Origin: CAZGOM01 sp964542875
GTDB lineage: Bacteria > Planctomycetota > Phycisphaerae > Phycisphaerales > Phycisphaeraceae
DNA length: 64,000 bases
Direction of reading: 5' to 3'
NCBI GenBank assembly: GCA_964542875.1
Contig: CAZIWA010000002.1
Coordinates: forward strand, 41,851-105,850
Positions 41,655 through 49,951 of the stretch are shown here, piece after piece; positions within the stretch are counted from its first letter, which is position 1; each line of letters opens with the position of its first letter. Below the pieces are notes generated by a model. That model did no database searches. It saw only the letters and a list, made by a program, of their open reading frames with translations, and was not told where the DNA came from. Both the position numbers and the translations under genes were made by a program.

Positions 41655-44600
41655 ATGAAAAATAGATCCGGTGGCCGGGTGCGTCTTAAGAATACGCTTG
41701 GTTCCAAATATTTCGGGCAATCGAGCCGATGTGCGGTCTTTGAGGCGCTGGAAGAGCGCCGGGTGCTGTCCAGCATTGCCACAGAGGCAGCGGATACGTC
41801 GATCCCGGTGGAACCCAATCCTTATGCCGAGACGGTCATCACCGCTCAAACGCCGGTGGCGCAGCGGTCGTACATCGATGCCAGCGGAAATAAAGTGACA
41901 CTTGCATTGACTGGCCCGGGCACATTGATGCTGCAACGGGAAGACGCAGCCAAGGCGGATGCGGCGGGTTATGTGCTGACGGAAACCACGCTGGCTTCTT
42001 CCTTCACGATAACGGTGACCAAGGGAGCAGGATCGCTGGTCGATACGACCACGGTGGGCTCGATCAATATTCAGAGTCCGCTGGGCTCTTTGCTGGGCAC
42101 AAAGCTTAATTTGCTGGGGGATATAACGAGTTTTCAGGAGATCAGGTCACTCACACTCAATGATGTGATTGGAAGCGGTCAGCAGATCATCCAGGTGGGG
42201 GGAGAAACGACCGATAAATCCGTTCTGGTGTTTGGCCGGCTGGCGGATGTTTCAATCTCGGTCTATGGTGCCGTGACTTCCTTTAAGGCGCTTGAGTGGC
42301 TGGACGATGTTGATGGCGCAGATAAGTTTTCCGCCTATTCGCTGGGGACGTTCACTCTGACGGGGAAGGCGGGGACCAAGCTGGCCGCCGGTTTTAGCGG
42401 CGATATGGAAGCCGATATCAACTTGTGGCGGTTTGAGGACGAAGCAGTACCTGTGCCGGTGGCGGCTTTGATCAGCATCGCCGGGCATAGCGACGGCAGT
42501 TGGGATTTGGGCGCACACAAGCTCAACTCGGCGGTGGTGAAGGGCGATGCCTCCGGCACCTGGAGGGCTCACGCGGGATTTGGCTCCCTGACCATCGGCG
42601 GCAACGCCACTAACCTGGCTGTGGACACCATTGGAGACATTGCATCCATCAGCATCAAGGGTGATGCGGATCAATTAAAGCTGCCAAGCGTGGAAAATCT
42701 GGGGGCCGTCACGGTCGGCGGGAGCTTAAGCAACAGCACGCTAAATGCCTACGGCAACACGGGTGCATTGTCGTTTGGGGCGATCATACAAAGCCAGATT
42801 TCCGTCGGCGGAAACTTCGGCGCGGCCACCATCAAGGGCGCAGCGGATCAATTGAAACTGTCGGCAGAGAGTCTGGGGGCCTTCACCGTGGGTGGAACCC
42901 TGAGCAACAGCGAACTGCGTGCCCACCACAACATCGGAGCCTTATCGTTTGGCGGGGCAACGCAAAGCTCGCTTTACGCCGACGGCGACATCGCATCGTT
43001 TGCGGTCAAGGGGTTAGTTGAATCGGTAGAGCTTTCCAGCGATCGAAAGATCGGTGCGGTCACCATCAAGGGCGCAGCGGATCAATTGAAACTGCTGGCA
43101 CAGAATCTGGGGGCTTTCACGATGGATGGAACCTTGAGCAACAGCGAACTGCACGCCTACAACAACATGGGTGCCTTATCGTTTGGCGCGGCAATGCAAA
43201 GCGTGCTTTACGCCGAGGGAGACATCGCATCGTTTACGGTCAAGGGGCAAGTTGAGTCGGTAAATCTGACCAGCGATCGAAAGATCGGCGCGGTCAGCAG
43301 CGCGAACTGGCTGGGCGGCGGTATTTGGGCCCGTAAGATCGCTTCGATCACCACGCGGGGGCAACTGGCGACTGCGAAGGCTGCAGGCATTACGGGAGAC
43401 TTCACCGGTGGGATTTGGGTGATCCGCGGCTTATTTAATGAGGGGACGACGCTGCTTGGGACGGTTACGATTGCAGGAGGGCTCAATGAGGCTACCTGGT
43501 CGGTGGAGGGCAAGACAGGACCGTTGACGTTTGGTTGGATGAATCAGAGCTCACTGAACTTTGGCGGTGATGTGAGTTCATTTACCAGCAAGGGTGCGGT
43601 GACGGAGACGTCCATTGAGGTTTACGGAATCATCGGGGCGATCAGTGCGGCGAGCTGGACGGGCGGGCTGATCGGTGCAGCCAAAGTGAGCTCGCTGACG
43701 ACGCGGGGACAGGCACAGGTTTTGACCAACGGTGTGGTCACCACGCCGTTTGATGCGGGTGATTTCAGCGCCATGGTGCGGGTTGCCGGCGCGATCGACA
43801 AGGCAGGGCAGATATCGCTGGGTCCGGTTTCCATCAAGGGCCTTTTGACCGGCCCTGAAGAAACAGAAACTCCGATCTGGGCGATCCGCGGCGGCGTGGC
43901 GACTATCACCGCCGGGTCGCTTTTGCACTTTGGCCTCGCGATCGAATCTGGTAGCGCTAACCTGGGGAACCTTGGTTCGCTGACCATAGCCGGGGCGGCG
44001 GTGCATGTTGCGATGCGCATTGAGGGGAAGATCGGTGCGGTGAATGTCGGAGCTGCCGACACCGTGGAAATCATTACCGGAAGCGATCTGGTCTCCTTCG
44101 CAAGCAAGGGGCGGACCCGGCGCACAGTGCTGGCGGCGCCGGAGGGGATGATCGGGACGGTGTCGTCAATCACATGGGACCAGGGGAAGATCATGGCGCG
44201 AAAGATCGCATCGGTGGCGATCACGGGGCAGTTGCAAGTAATGAGCAACGGCGTGGTAACGAAACCCGCCATGTCTGGCGACTTCTACGCCATCGTGTAT
44301 GCCAGCGGGGAAGGTGTGGCGGCAGGGGCGCCGGCGCTGGGCTCGGTGCGCATTACGGGGGTGATGACTCACTCATTGGTCGAGGTGAACGGAAATGCCG
44401 GGTCCTTCACGATTGGTGCGATGGATGAGAGTGTCGTGCGTGTAGGCGTTTCGCCGGATGTTCCGCTGGATGCTTTGCCGGATGCAGTGAGCCAGTTCAC
44501 CGTCTACGGCACGGGAAAAACAGCAACGCTCGCCACCCTGGCCAGCTTCACGGTGACGTGGGATGGGGTCAATTTCCGGAATTCACGTGTGGCGGCGGGG

Positions 44601-44810
44601 ATTTTGAGCAATGTGTCATTGAAACGGGTGGATCTTTCCGTGGAAGGCTTGAATGGTTTCGCTGCGGCAAAGCAGATTGGGACCTACATACGGCAGACGG
44701 GGCTGCCCAAACCGGCCGATGTGGTGCGGGTGAATAACCAGACGGCGCCCAATGAGTATGACGACGGTGGAGCGGAGTCGGGGTATGTGCTGAAGATTGT
44801 GGGGGAGTAG
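41655..44810 (+). CDS. Large surface protein with LEPRxLL-like motif and internal repeats
   Basis: 1051 residues from the ATG at 41655. The N-terminus is basic and contains FEALEERRVLSS (about 30-41), the planctomycete LEPRxLL-type motif. The remainder is a long series of beta-strand repeats of the form IGAVTIKGAADQLKL / GALSFGAAMQS / DIASFTVKGQVES / LGAFTVGGTLSN; three copies centred on ADQLKL start at nucleotides 42654, 42831 and 43065. The pattern suggests a beta-solenoid-like extracellular protein. No catalytic motif. It lies divergent from paralog 4, with about 240 bp between the starts, and ends shortly before the convergent beta-helix gene, so it is enclosed by the putative regulon; nothing shows that it is controlled with it. 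Confidence 0.8.
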   Translation: MKNRSGGRVRLKNTLGSKYFGQSSRCAVFEALEERRVLSSIATEAADTSIPVEPNPYAETVITAQTPVAQRSYIDASGNKVTLALTGPGTLMLQREDAAKADAAGYVLTETTLASSFTITVTKGAGSLVDTTTVGSINIQSPLGSLLGTKLNLLGDITSFQEIRSLTLNDVIGSGQQIIQVGGETTDKSVLVFGRLADVSISVYGAVTSFKALEWLDDVDGADKFSAYSLGTFTLTGKAGTKLAAGFSGDMEADINLWRFEDEAVPVPVAALISIAGHSDGSWDLGAHKLNSAVVKGDASGTWRAHAGFGSLTIGGNATNLAVDTIGDIASISIKGDADQLKLPSVENLGAVTVGGSLSNSTLNAYGNTGALSFGAIIQSQISVGGNFGAATIKGAADQLKLSAESLGAFTVGGTLSNSELRAHHNIGALSFGGATQSSLYADGDIASFAVKGLVESVELSSDRKIGAVTIKGAADQLKLLAQNLGAFTMDGTLSNSELHAYNNMGALSFGAAMQSVLYAEGDIASFTVKGQVESVNLTSDRKIGAVSSANWLGGGIWARKIASITTRGQLATAKAAGITGDFTGGIWVIRGLFNEGTTLLGTVTIAGGLNEATWSVEGKTGPLTFGWMNQSSLNFGGDVSSFTSKGAVTETSIEVYGIIGAISAASWTGGLIGAAKVSSLTTRGQAQVLTNGVVTTPFDAGDFSAMVRVAGAIDKAGQISLGPVSIKGLLTGPEETETPIWAIRGGVATITAGSLLHFGLAIESGSANLGNLGSLTIAGAAVHVAMRIEGKIGAVNVGAADTVEIITGSDLVSFASKGRTRRTVLAAPEGMIGTVSSITWDQGKIMARKIASVAITGQLQVMSNGVVTKPAMSGDFYAIVYASGEGVAAGAPALGSVRITGVMTHSLVEVNGNAGSFTIGAMDESVVRVGVSPDVPLDALPDAVSQFTVYGTGKTATLATLASFTVTWDGVNFRNSRVAAGILSNVSLKRVDLSVEGLNGFAAAKQIGTYIRQTGLPKPADVVRVNNQTAPNEYDDGGAESGYVLKIVGE
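42654..43300 (+). repeat. Tandem coding repeats within the LEPRxLL-like protein
   Basis: A DNA word including gcggatcaattgaaactg recurs at 42831 and 43065 (234 bp apart, 78 codons), with a more diverged copy at 42654 (177 bp earlier, 59 codons). Downstream words such as gatcgaaagatcgg and agcaacagcgaactg are also repeated. Unequal copying within the gene is the simplest explanation. Confidence 0.8.
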
Positions 44811-44824
44811 GGGGGCAGGTAAAT

Positions 44825-44846
44825 CCCGTGTCCTGAGTCCCGCGTC
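44825..44846. repeat. Short dispersed word cccgNgtcc-cccgcgtc
   Basis: cccgtgtcctgagtcccgcg lies here; cgccccgtgtcccgcgtc at 49795-49812, ccccgagtcccgagcc near 59576 and a reverse-complemented version near 59697 share the word. All four are outside genes. No role is evident. Confidence 0.45.
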
Positions 44847-44852
44847 AAGAGT

Positions 44853-46082
44853 TTAGAGGCCCTGGATTTTGCGGCCCAGGTGAAGGACGTGGGCGCGGGT
44901 GACGGGGTCGGTGCCGACTTTGGGCCAGGGGTGGGCCATGGCCTGGGCGCGTTCGGTGAGGGCGGTTCCGGTGAGATTAGCGGCGGATTGGGGCTTGGCG
45001 TTGACGGTGTTATCCAGGAAAGCGACGCGGCCGGCGTTGGGTTTGACATGGAGGGCTTCGGCGGGGCACTGGATGTTGTTGGACTCGATCCAGATGTCGG
45101 TGATTTCTTCGGGGACGAGGATGGCGGGGCCGGTTTGGTGGCTGATCTGGTTGTGCTTGAGGGTGACGCGGTTGCCGCCTGACTTGACGATGTTCCGGAA
45201 GACGACGCCGCCTGCGTTGTTGGAGGAGATGGTGTTGTTTTCGAGGTGGTGATCGGTGTCGCGTTCGCCGACGGAGACGCCGACGCCTTGATTGTTGGAG
45301 ATGGTGTTGCCGACGACGATGGAGTGGGTGGTGCGCAGGCAGTAGAAGATGCCGTCTGCGCCGTTGTTGTTGATCTGGTTGTTGAGGAGCCAGTAGCGAA
45401 CGGAGCCTGAGCCGGGGTGGAGCCCGCCGCCGGCGTTGTGGTGGATGGAGCAGTTTTCGACTTTGATGTCGGTGCACTGCTGGAAGCTGATGCCGTCACC
45501 GTGGAAGTGGTGGACGTCGAGGTCGGCCAGGCGCACGCGGTCGCAACCGATGAGGAAGACGCCGCCGGCGCGGCAGCCGTTGATGCGGTAGGGTTCGTTT
45601 TCGATGTTGCCGTCGAGGATGACGTTGGAGATTTGCGCGTCGGTGACCCATCCGGCTTCGACGAGTGAGTGGGCGTTGACGGCATAGCCGTTTTCGCCTG
45701 GGGTGTAATCGTGCTTGCAGGGGGTGTCGAGGATGAAGGCGTCGCCGACGCGATCGACGATGCGGCCGACGGTGGTGTAGAAGCCGACGGCGCGGTTATC
45801 GACGAGGTGGGCCGCCATGCCGATTTCAAAGAGATGGGGTTCGGCGACGCGGAATTCATAGAGCCCGTAGCCCAGGTGATCGAGGATTTTGGAGCGGACG
45901 CTGGGCTGTTTGCGGAGGGTGGTGTTGTTGCCGTGGATGGCGAGGTTTGAGCGCAGGTAGAGCGGGGCGCGCATGAGGAAGATGCCCGCAGGCAGTTCGA
46001 CGGAGGGAAGGTTTTTGGCTGCGGCGTCGTCGACGATGGCTTGGAGGACCAGGTGGCCGTTGGGAATGATGGTGGTGCTCAT
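44853..46082 (-). CDS. Right-handed parallel beta-helix protein without a signal peptide
   Basis: 409 residues starting MSTTIIPNGHLVLQAIVDDA. The opening (IVDDAAAKNLPSVELPAGIF, then LRSNLAIHGNNTTLRK) is the usual N-terminus of pectate-lyase-3-type beta-helices. Coils with Asn ladders follow: DAQISNVILDGNIENEPYRI, DIKVENCSIHHNAGG, HSIVVGNTISNNQGVG, HHLENNTISSNNAGG, NRVTLKHNQISHQTG. No signal peptide or anchor, so predicted cytoplasmic, unlike most polysaccharide lyases and epimerases of this fold. Divergent from the AraR-type regulator, with two operator-like palindromes between them; likely its target. Enzyme activity (lyase, epimerase, hydrolase) cannot be assigned. Confidence 0.8.
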   Translation of the reverse strand: MSTTIIPNGHLVLQAIVDDAAAKNLPSVELPAGIFLMRAPLYLRSNLAIHGNNTTLRKQPSVRSKILDHLGYGLYEFRVAEPHLFEIGMAAHLVDNRAVGFYTTVGRIVDRVGDAFILDTPCKHDYTPGENGYAVNAHSLVEAGWVTDAQISNVILDGNIENEPYRINGCRAGGVFLIGCDRVRLADLDVHHFHGDGISFQQCTDIKVENCSIHHNAGGGLHPGSGSVRYWLLNNQINNNGADGIFYCLRTTHSIVVGNTISNNQGVGVSVGERDTDHHLENNTISSNNAGGVVFRNIVKSGGNRVTLKHNQISHQTGPAILVPEEITDIWIESNNIQCPAEALHVKPNAGRVAFLDNTVNAKPQSAANLTGTALTERAQAMAHPWPKVGTDPVTRAHVLHLGRKIQGL

Positions 46083-46190
46083 GGGGGCTCTTTATTGGTG
46101 TGGTGGCAGGAGGGTTGAGAGCAAAGAGGGTAAGAGGATGCGGGGGAAGAGACAAGTTGCGCAGAGGGTGGTGCGGGGAGATTGATGGCG

Positions 46191-46202
46191 CTGTTATGAC
46201 AG
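46191..46202. promoter_or_regulatory. Operator-like palindrome (beta-helix/regulator spacer, site 1)
   Basis: CTGTTATGACAG, one mismatch from a perfect palindrome; fits TGTYATRACA. It is 109 bp before the beta-helix gene start and 58 bp from site 2. Confidence 0.5.
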
Positions 46203-46248
46203 GTGCGACGAATTGGCCGGGGGAATCGTATTGGTTGAGGGAGAATTA

Positions 46249-46260
46249 TTGTTATAACAT
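46249..46260. promoter_or_regulatory. Operator-like palindrome (beta-helix/regulator spacer, site 2)
   Basis: TTGTTATAACAT, core TGTTATAACA a perfect palindrome. It overlaps a possible -10 (TATAAC, with TTGGTT 16 bp upstream) of the regulator gene, whose TTG start is 57 bp downstream, so autorepression is plausible. Confidence 0.55.
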
Positions 46261-46316
46261 AGTGGCTGATGGATTTGGGATATGGACCGGTAGGTTAAAA
46301 AGGGAATGGAGCAAGT

Positions 46317-47504
46317 TTGAGCAAGCGCGCGGAGAAAGACCCGTCTGAAACGGCTGGCCGGCCTCGTCTGCATTTGCAGGTGCGGGAGAAGATCATCGCG
46401 TGGATCGCCAAAGAACGGCTGGAGCCGGGAGAAACGCTGCCTGCGGAAATGCGCATGTGCGAACTGTTCGGGGTGAGCAGGATCACCATCCGGCATGCGG
46501 TGCAGGGGCTGGTGGCCGATGGCATTCTCACCCGGCGGCCGGGCGTGGGGACGTTTGTGTCAGGGCCGGGACAGGCCGGAAACACGGGCGCGAGCCTGCC
46601 TAATACGGTGGTGCTGATCATCAGCAATACGACGGGGTCTTTCATGCTGGATTTGATTTCCGGCGTGGAAGCGGGCGTGCGGGAACTGGGGATGGATCTG
46701 CAGCTTCAGATCAGCAATGACGATCCGCAGCGGGAAAGAATGCTTGTCGAGCAAGTGACCTCCAAGCGGCCGGGGGGCGTGGTGCTGTTTCCGGTGGACT
46801 CCGATGAGGCGTTTCACCCCAATTGCTTTCAATACCTGAAGCTGGCGGAAGCCGGCGTGCCGGTGGTGTTCGTGGACCGGTATCTGTCGCAATTGCCGAT
46901 CGGGTTTGTGGTGGCGGGCGACGAAGAAGGGATGCGCGGGCTGACGGAACACATGATCGTCCAGGGGTATCGGGATATCGGCTACATCGACCATGCCATC
47001 AATGCTTCAAGCGTGATGGACCGGAGGCGGGGGTATGAAGAAGCCCTGCGCACGGCAAAGCTTACGCCCGGCGTGCGTACGACGGTGCACACGCAGCGTA
47101 CGGCAGGCAAAGCGGATATCGAACTGGCCTATGAAGCAGTGCAGGAGATGCTGAAAAAAGGGAAGCCTTCGCGAGCGATCATCGCGTGCAACACGTACTA
47201 CGCGCTGGGCGCCTATTTTGCGCTGCGCGACAACGGACTAAAAGTGCCCGACGATGTGGCGCTGGCGGGGTTTGAGGATGTGCCCGAAGCGGTGTCGCTG
47301 GAGACGCCGCTGACATCCTGGCGGGCGCCTACGGCGCAGATCGGGCAGACGGCGGCGTTGGCGCTGGGGCGGCTGATCAAGTTCCCTCAGGGGCCGGTGC
47401 CGAGGCTGAAGATCGCGGGCCAGGTGATGGCTCGAGAGTCGTCCATGGGGGCGGGGCAGAGGAAGGTGGGGCGGAGGTTTGGGGGAGGACGAGGGGATTT
47501 GTAA
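46317..47504 (+). CDS. AraR-type transcription regulator (GntR helix-turn-helix, LacI-like sensor)
   Basis: 395 residues, TTG start at 46317 with a GGAG site; no ATG fits. Residues about 18-85 are a GntR winged helix (LQVREKIIAWIAKERLEPGE, CELFGVSRITIRHAVQGLV, DGILTRRPGVGTFVS). Residues about 95-375 are a periplasmic-binding-protein-like sensor of LacI/GalR type (VVLIISNTTGSFMLDLISGV, GVVLFPVDSD, GVPVVFVDRYLSQ, IACNTYYALGAYFALRDNGL, VPDDVALAGFEDVPEAVSLE). This chimera is the architecture of Bacillus AraR, a sugar-responsive repressor whose operators have the TTGT-N4-ACAA layout. The palindromes TGTYATRACA beside this gene and before paralogs 3 and 4 fit as targets. Effector probably a mono- or oligosaccharide; identity unknown. 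Confidence 0.88.
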   Translation: MSKRAEKDPSETAGRPRLHLQVREKIIAWIAKERLEPGETLPAEMRMCELFGVSRITIRHAVQGLVADGILTRRPGVGTFVSGPGQAGNTGASLPNTVVLIISNTTGSFMLDLISGVEAGVRELGMDLQLQISNDDPQRERMLVEQVTSKRPGGVVLFPVDSDEAFHPNCFQYLKLAEAGVPVVFVDRYLSQLPIGFVVAGDEEGMRGLTEHMIVQGYRDIGYIDHAINASSVMDRRRGYEEALRTAKLTPGVRTTVHTQRTAGKADIELAYEAVQEMLKKGKPSRAIIACNTYYALGAYFALRDNGLKVPDDVALAGFEDVPEAVSLETPLTSWRAPTAQIGQTAALALGRLIKFPQGPVPRLKIAGQVMARESSMGAGQRKVGRRFGGGRGDL

Positions 47505-47567
47505 ATTGAAATTTGAAATTTTTAGAAAAGGTTTGGAATTGAGAGCTTTGGGGTGGGGCGGTTTAGC

Positions 47568-48467
47568 TTAAGCGGTGGCCAGGGGGTTGATGGGGGTGCG
47601 GTCGGCGACCAGGACGCGGGGGAGGCTTTCGTGGTCGGCGAGGATCTGACCGTTTTCCAGTTGAGGGTTTTGGCGGCAGAGGTCCAGGGTTTTGTCTTTC
47701 TGGGAGGCGGCGATTTCGATTAAGAGCTGGCCGGGGTGTTCGAGGTAATGATGGGCCTGGGCGATGAGAGGGCGGATGAATTTAAGGCCGTCGGGTCCGC
47801 CTCGGAGGGCGAGGGTGGGTTCGTAGTCTTTGACGTTGGGGGGAACGTCGGTCCACTCGGCGTCGCTGATGTATGGGGGGTTTGAGATGAGATACTGGAA
47901 CTTTTCGCTGGTGATGGCCTGAAGGAAGTCGGCCTGGCGGAATTCGATGCGGTCTTCGACTTTCTGCTCACGGGCGTTTTCACGGGCGATCTCCAGCGCG
48001 GGGGCTGAGATGTCGGTGGCGATGATCCGGGCAGCGGGCATGTGCTTGGCCAGGGCAATGGCGATTGCGCCTGAGCCGGTGCAGATGTCGGCGATGAGCG
48101 GGGCGGCGAAGCCGGGCGTTCTACGGGCGTGCTGGAGGACGTGCTCGACAATGGTTTCGGTGCTGGGCCGGGGGACGAGGACCGCGGGGCTGACCTTGAG
48201 CATCATGGAGAAAAAAGGCGCCTTGCCGATGAGGTAGTCGACGGGCTCGTTTTTGGAGGCGCGTTCGACAAGATCGCGAAATGCGGCGCGTTCCAGTTCG
48301 GAAGCGACGCGCTCGGTGTCTGTGTAGAGCCGGATGCGGGTGGATTCAAGGACGTGGGACAAGAGCATCTCCGCGGACACGCGGGGGCTGTCGATGCCCT
48401 TTTTGGTGAAGTGCTCAGTGGTCCAATTCAAAAGGCGCAGGGTCGTCCAGGGACGTTCTTGGGGCAT
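47568..48467 (-). CDS. prmC: Peptide chain release factor N5-glutamine methyltransferase
   Basis: 299 residues from the ATG at 48467 (MPQERPWTTLRLLNWTTEHF); a 22-codon upstream extension looks non-coding. Methylates the Gln of the GGQ motif in release factors. The N-terminal helical domain recognises the release factor (SPRVSAEMLLSHVL), followed by the SAM-binding domain: VLVPRPSTETIVEHVL, IADICTGSGAIAIALAKHMP (motif I) and the signature SNPPYI with N196-P-P-Y199. All catalytic parts are intact. Confidence 0.93.
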   Translation of the reverse strand: MPQERPWTTLRLLNWTTEHFTKKGIDSPRVSAEMLLSHVLESTRIRLYTDTERVASELERAAFRDLVERASKNEPVDYLIGKAPFFSMMLKVSPAVLVPRPSTETIVEHVLQHARRTPGFAAPLIADICTGSGAIAIALAKHMPAARIIATDISAPALEIARENAREQKVEDRIEFRQADFLQAITSEKFQYLISNPPYISDAEWTDVPPNVKDYEPTLALRGGPDGLKFIRPLIAQAHHYLEHPGQLLIEIAASQKDKTLDLCRQNPQLENGQILADHESLPRVLVADRTPINPLATA

Positions 48468-48950
48468 AGGGTTGGGATTGTAGCTGGAATTGGTGAGGGG
48501 ATGGAGAGCCGGTACCGTCACTGCCGCGCGCACGGGTTGGGGACGGATTCCGCCTAGAGAACAGATTCAGGGAGATTGGCGACTGAAGCGTTCACTTATG
48601 TCGGTGAAGGCGGTTGATCGGGAGCCGGCGGGACGCGGGCGCTCCCGGTCCAGACATAGAATCTGTCATGCGACACCGGCAGGTGCAATCCCTCCGCAGT
48701 CGAAGAAATGAAAAAGAAGAAGCTCAAAATGGGGCGGCTTACCGGTGGTGTCGCGTGTGTGCATGCCCAACCACCGGGTAATGGTTGCAATCCCTTCGGG
48801 AGGGTAAAGAATGCTGATATCCGATCGCGTCGGGAGATTCAGGTGGGGTGGGGAGCTGTGGCGATCAGGAGGCGGGCGGGTATACTTCTTCCTCGTTTAA
48901 GCCGTTCCTGTAGACACTGTTGGTTCCCAGTCCAGAAAGAAGAACGCCGC
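48468..48950. other. Spacer with foldable and repeated motifs between prmC and fpr
   Basis: No convincing gene. It contains a 10-bp hairpin at 48616-48650 (gatcgggagc / gctcccggtc, one G-T pair), a small hairpin CACC-ggca-GGTG at 48674-48684, and an 8-bp stem 48742-48749 / 48770-48777 (CCGGTGGT / ACCACCGG) with a 20-nt loop. A motif of the form caccgg...ggt-gcaatccctYcg occurs twice, at 48674-48696 and 48771-48798. TATACT at 48881 could be a -10 for fpr. It might hold a structured RNA or leader; I cannot match it to a known class. Confidence 0.4.
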
Positions 48951-49775
48951 ATGACGACGGTTGCCGCTGATCCGACTAACGCGACGCTGGTGAAGCGTGA
49001 GATGATCAATCCTGAGCTGGCGTTGTTTTACATTAAGCCGGATGTGGGGCCGCTGCCGGAGTTTACGTCTGGGCAGTTCTGCACGATCGGTTTGCCGGCG
49101 ATTCCCAAGCCGGATGCGCCGGTGGGACCAGAGCGCGCGGATGGACGAGTGAAGCTGACCCGCAGGGCGTACTCGATTGCGTCTTCGCCTGATGTGAGGG
49201 ACTGCCTGGAACTGTTTATCGTGAAAGTGCCTGACGGCGAGTTAACGCCTCGGCTGTTTGACCTGCCTGAAGGCGGGCGGATGTACCTGGACCCGAAGAT
49301 CAAAGGGCATTTCACGCTGGATGACCAGCCCGCGGGCAAGAATCTGGTGTTCATGTCCACTGGCACGGGCCTGGCGCCGTTTATCTCGATGGTTCGCTAT
49401 CACTGGAACAAGCCCGACCGGCCGTGGAACAAGCTGGTGGTGATCCACGGCGTGCGCGTGGCGGCGGACTTTGGTTACGCAGAAGAGCTTAAGGCCCTGG
49501 CGGCGCAGAACCCGGATTTTGTGTATCTGCCGGCAGCGACGCGTGAACCGGAGGGGTCGGCATGGACCGGCTTGCGCGGACGCACCCCGGCACTGCTGGA
49601 ACCGGAACTGTTCAAGAAGTTGACCGGATGGGAACTGGAATCGCTGACGAGCCACGTGTACCTGTGCGGCAACCCGGAAATGATCAAGAGCGTGCAGGCG
49701 ATGCTGGAGCCGCGCGGTTTCATCAATCACTCCAATAAGGTGCCGGGGAATATCCATTCCGAGCGGTATTGGTGA
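48951..49775 (+). CDS. fpr: Ferredoxin--NADP reductase
   Basis: 274 residues from the ATG at 48951; the frame extends upstream but without support. FAD enzyme that exchanges electrons between NADPH and ferredoxin or flavodoxin. FAD-binding RRAYSIASSPD (RxYS motif), NADP-binding VFMSTGTGLAPFISMVR and IHGVRVAADFGYAEEL, the CGNPEMI motif and a C-terminal aromatic residue in IHSERYW, as in bacterial Fpr enzymes. Length is usual. The N-terminal segment ATLVKREMINPELALFYIKP starts the FAD-binding barrel. No ferredoxin gene adjoins. Confidence 0.9.
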   Translation: MTTVAADPTNATLVKREMINPELALFYIKPDVGPLPEFTSGQFCTIGLPAIPKPDAPVGPERADGRVKLTRRAYSIASSPDVRDCLELFIVKVPDGELTPRLFDLPEGGRMYLDPKIKGHFTLDDQPAGKNLVFMSTGTGLAPFISMVRYHWNKPDRPWNKLVVIHGVRVAADFGYAEELKALAAQNPDFVYLPAATREPEGSAWTGLRGRTPALLEPELFKKLTGWELESLTSHVYLCGNPEMIKSVQAMLEPRGFINHSNKVPGNIHSERYW

Positions 49776-49951
49776 TTGGTTGGAAAATGTCCTGCGCCCC
49801 GTGTCCCGCGTCTGGTCAGAGAAGAGTTAAAGATGTTCATAGTGGCAGCAAGCGGGTTTTGAACCGGCTGGGGCGGTGTCGCATTGCCTAAAACCTCATT
49901 GCCTGTAATATTTCGTCACATCGCACTTAAGACTTAATCAGGACTTTCAAA

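Noticed and set aside
42654..43300. CRISPR-like array
   Set aside because: Repeats are in-frame coding units 177-234 bp apart with diverged copies, inside a surface-protein gene; not short direct repeats with unique spacers.
48660..48810. tRNA suggested by T-loop-like words (ggtgcaatccc, ggttgcaatccc)
   Set aside because: Neither copy can be folded with an acceptor stem, a U33-bearing anticodon loop and a matching T stem.
48708..48950. Upstream extension of fpr by 81 codons
   Set aside because: No conserved character; Fpr enzymes begin close to the chosen ATG and the segment contains hairpins and a possible promoter.
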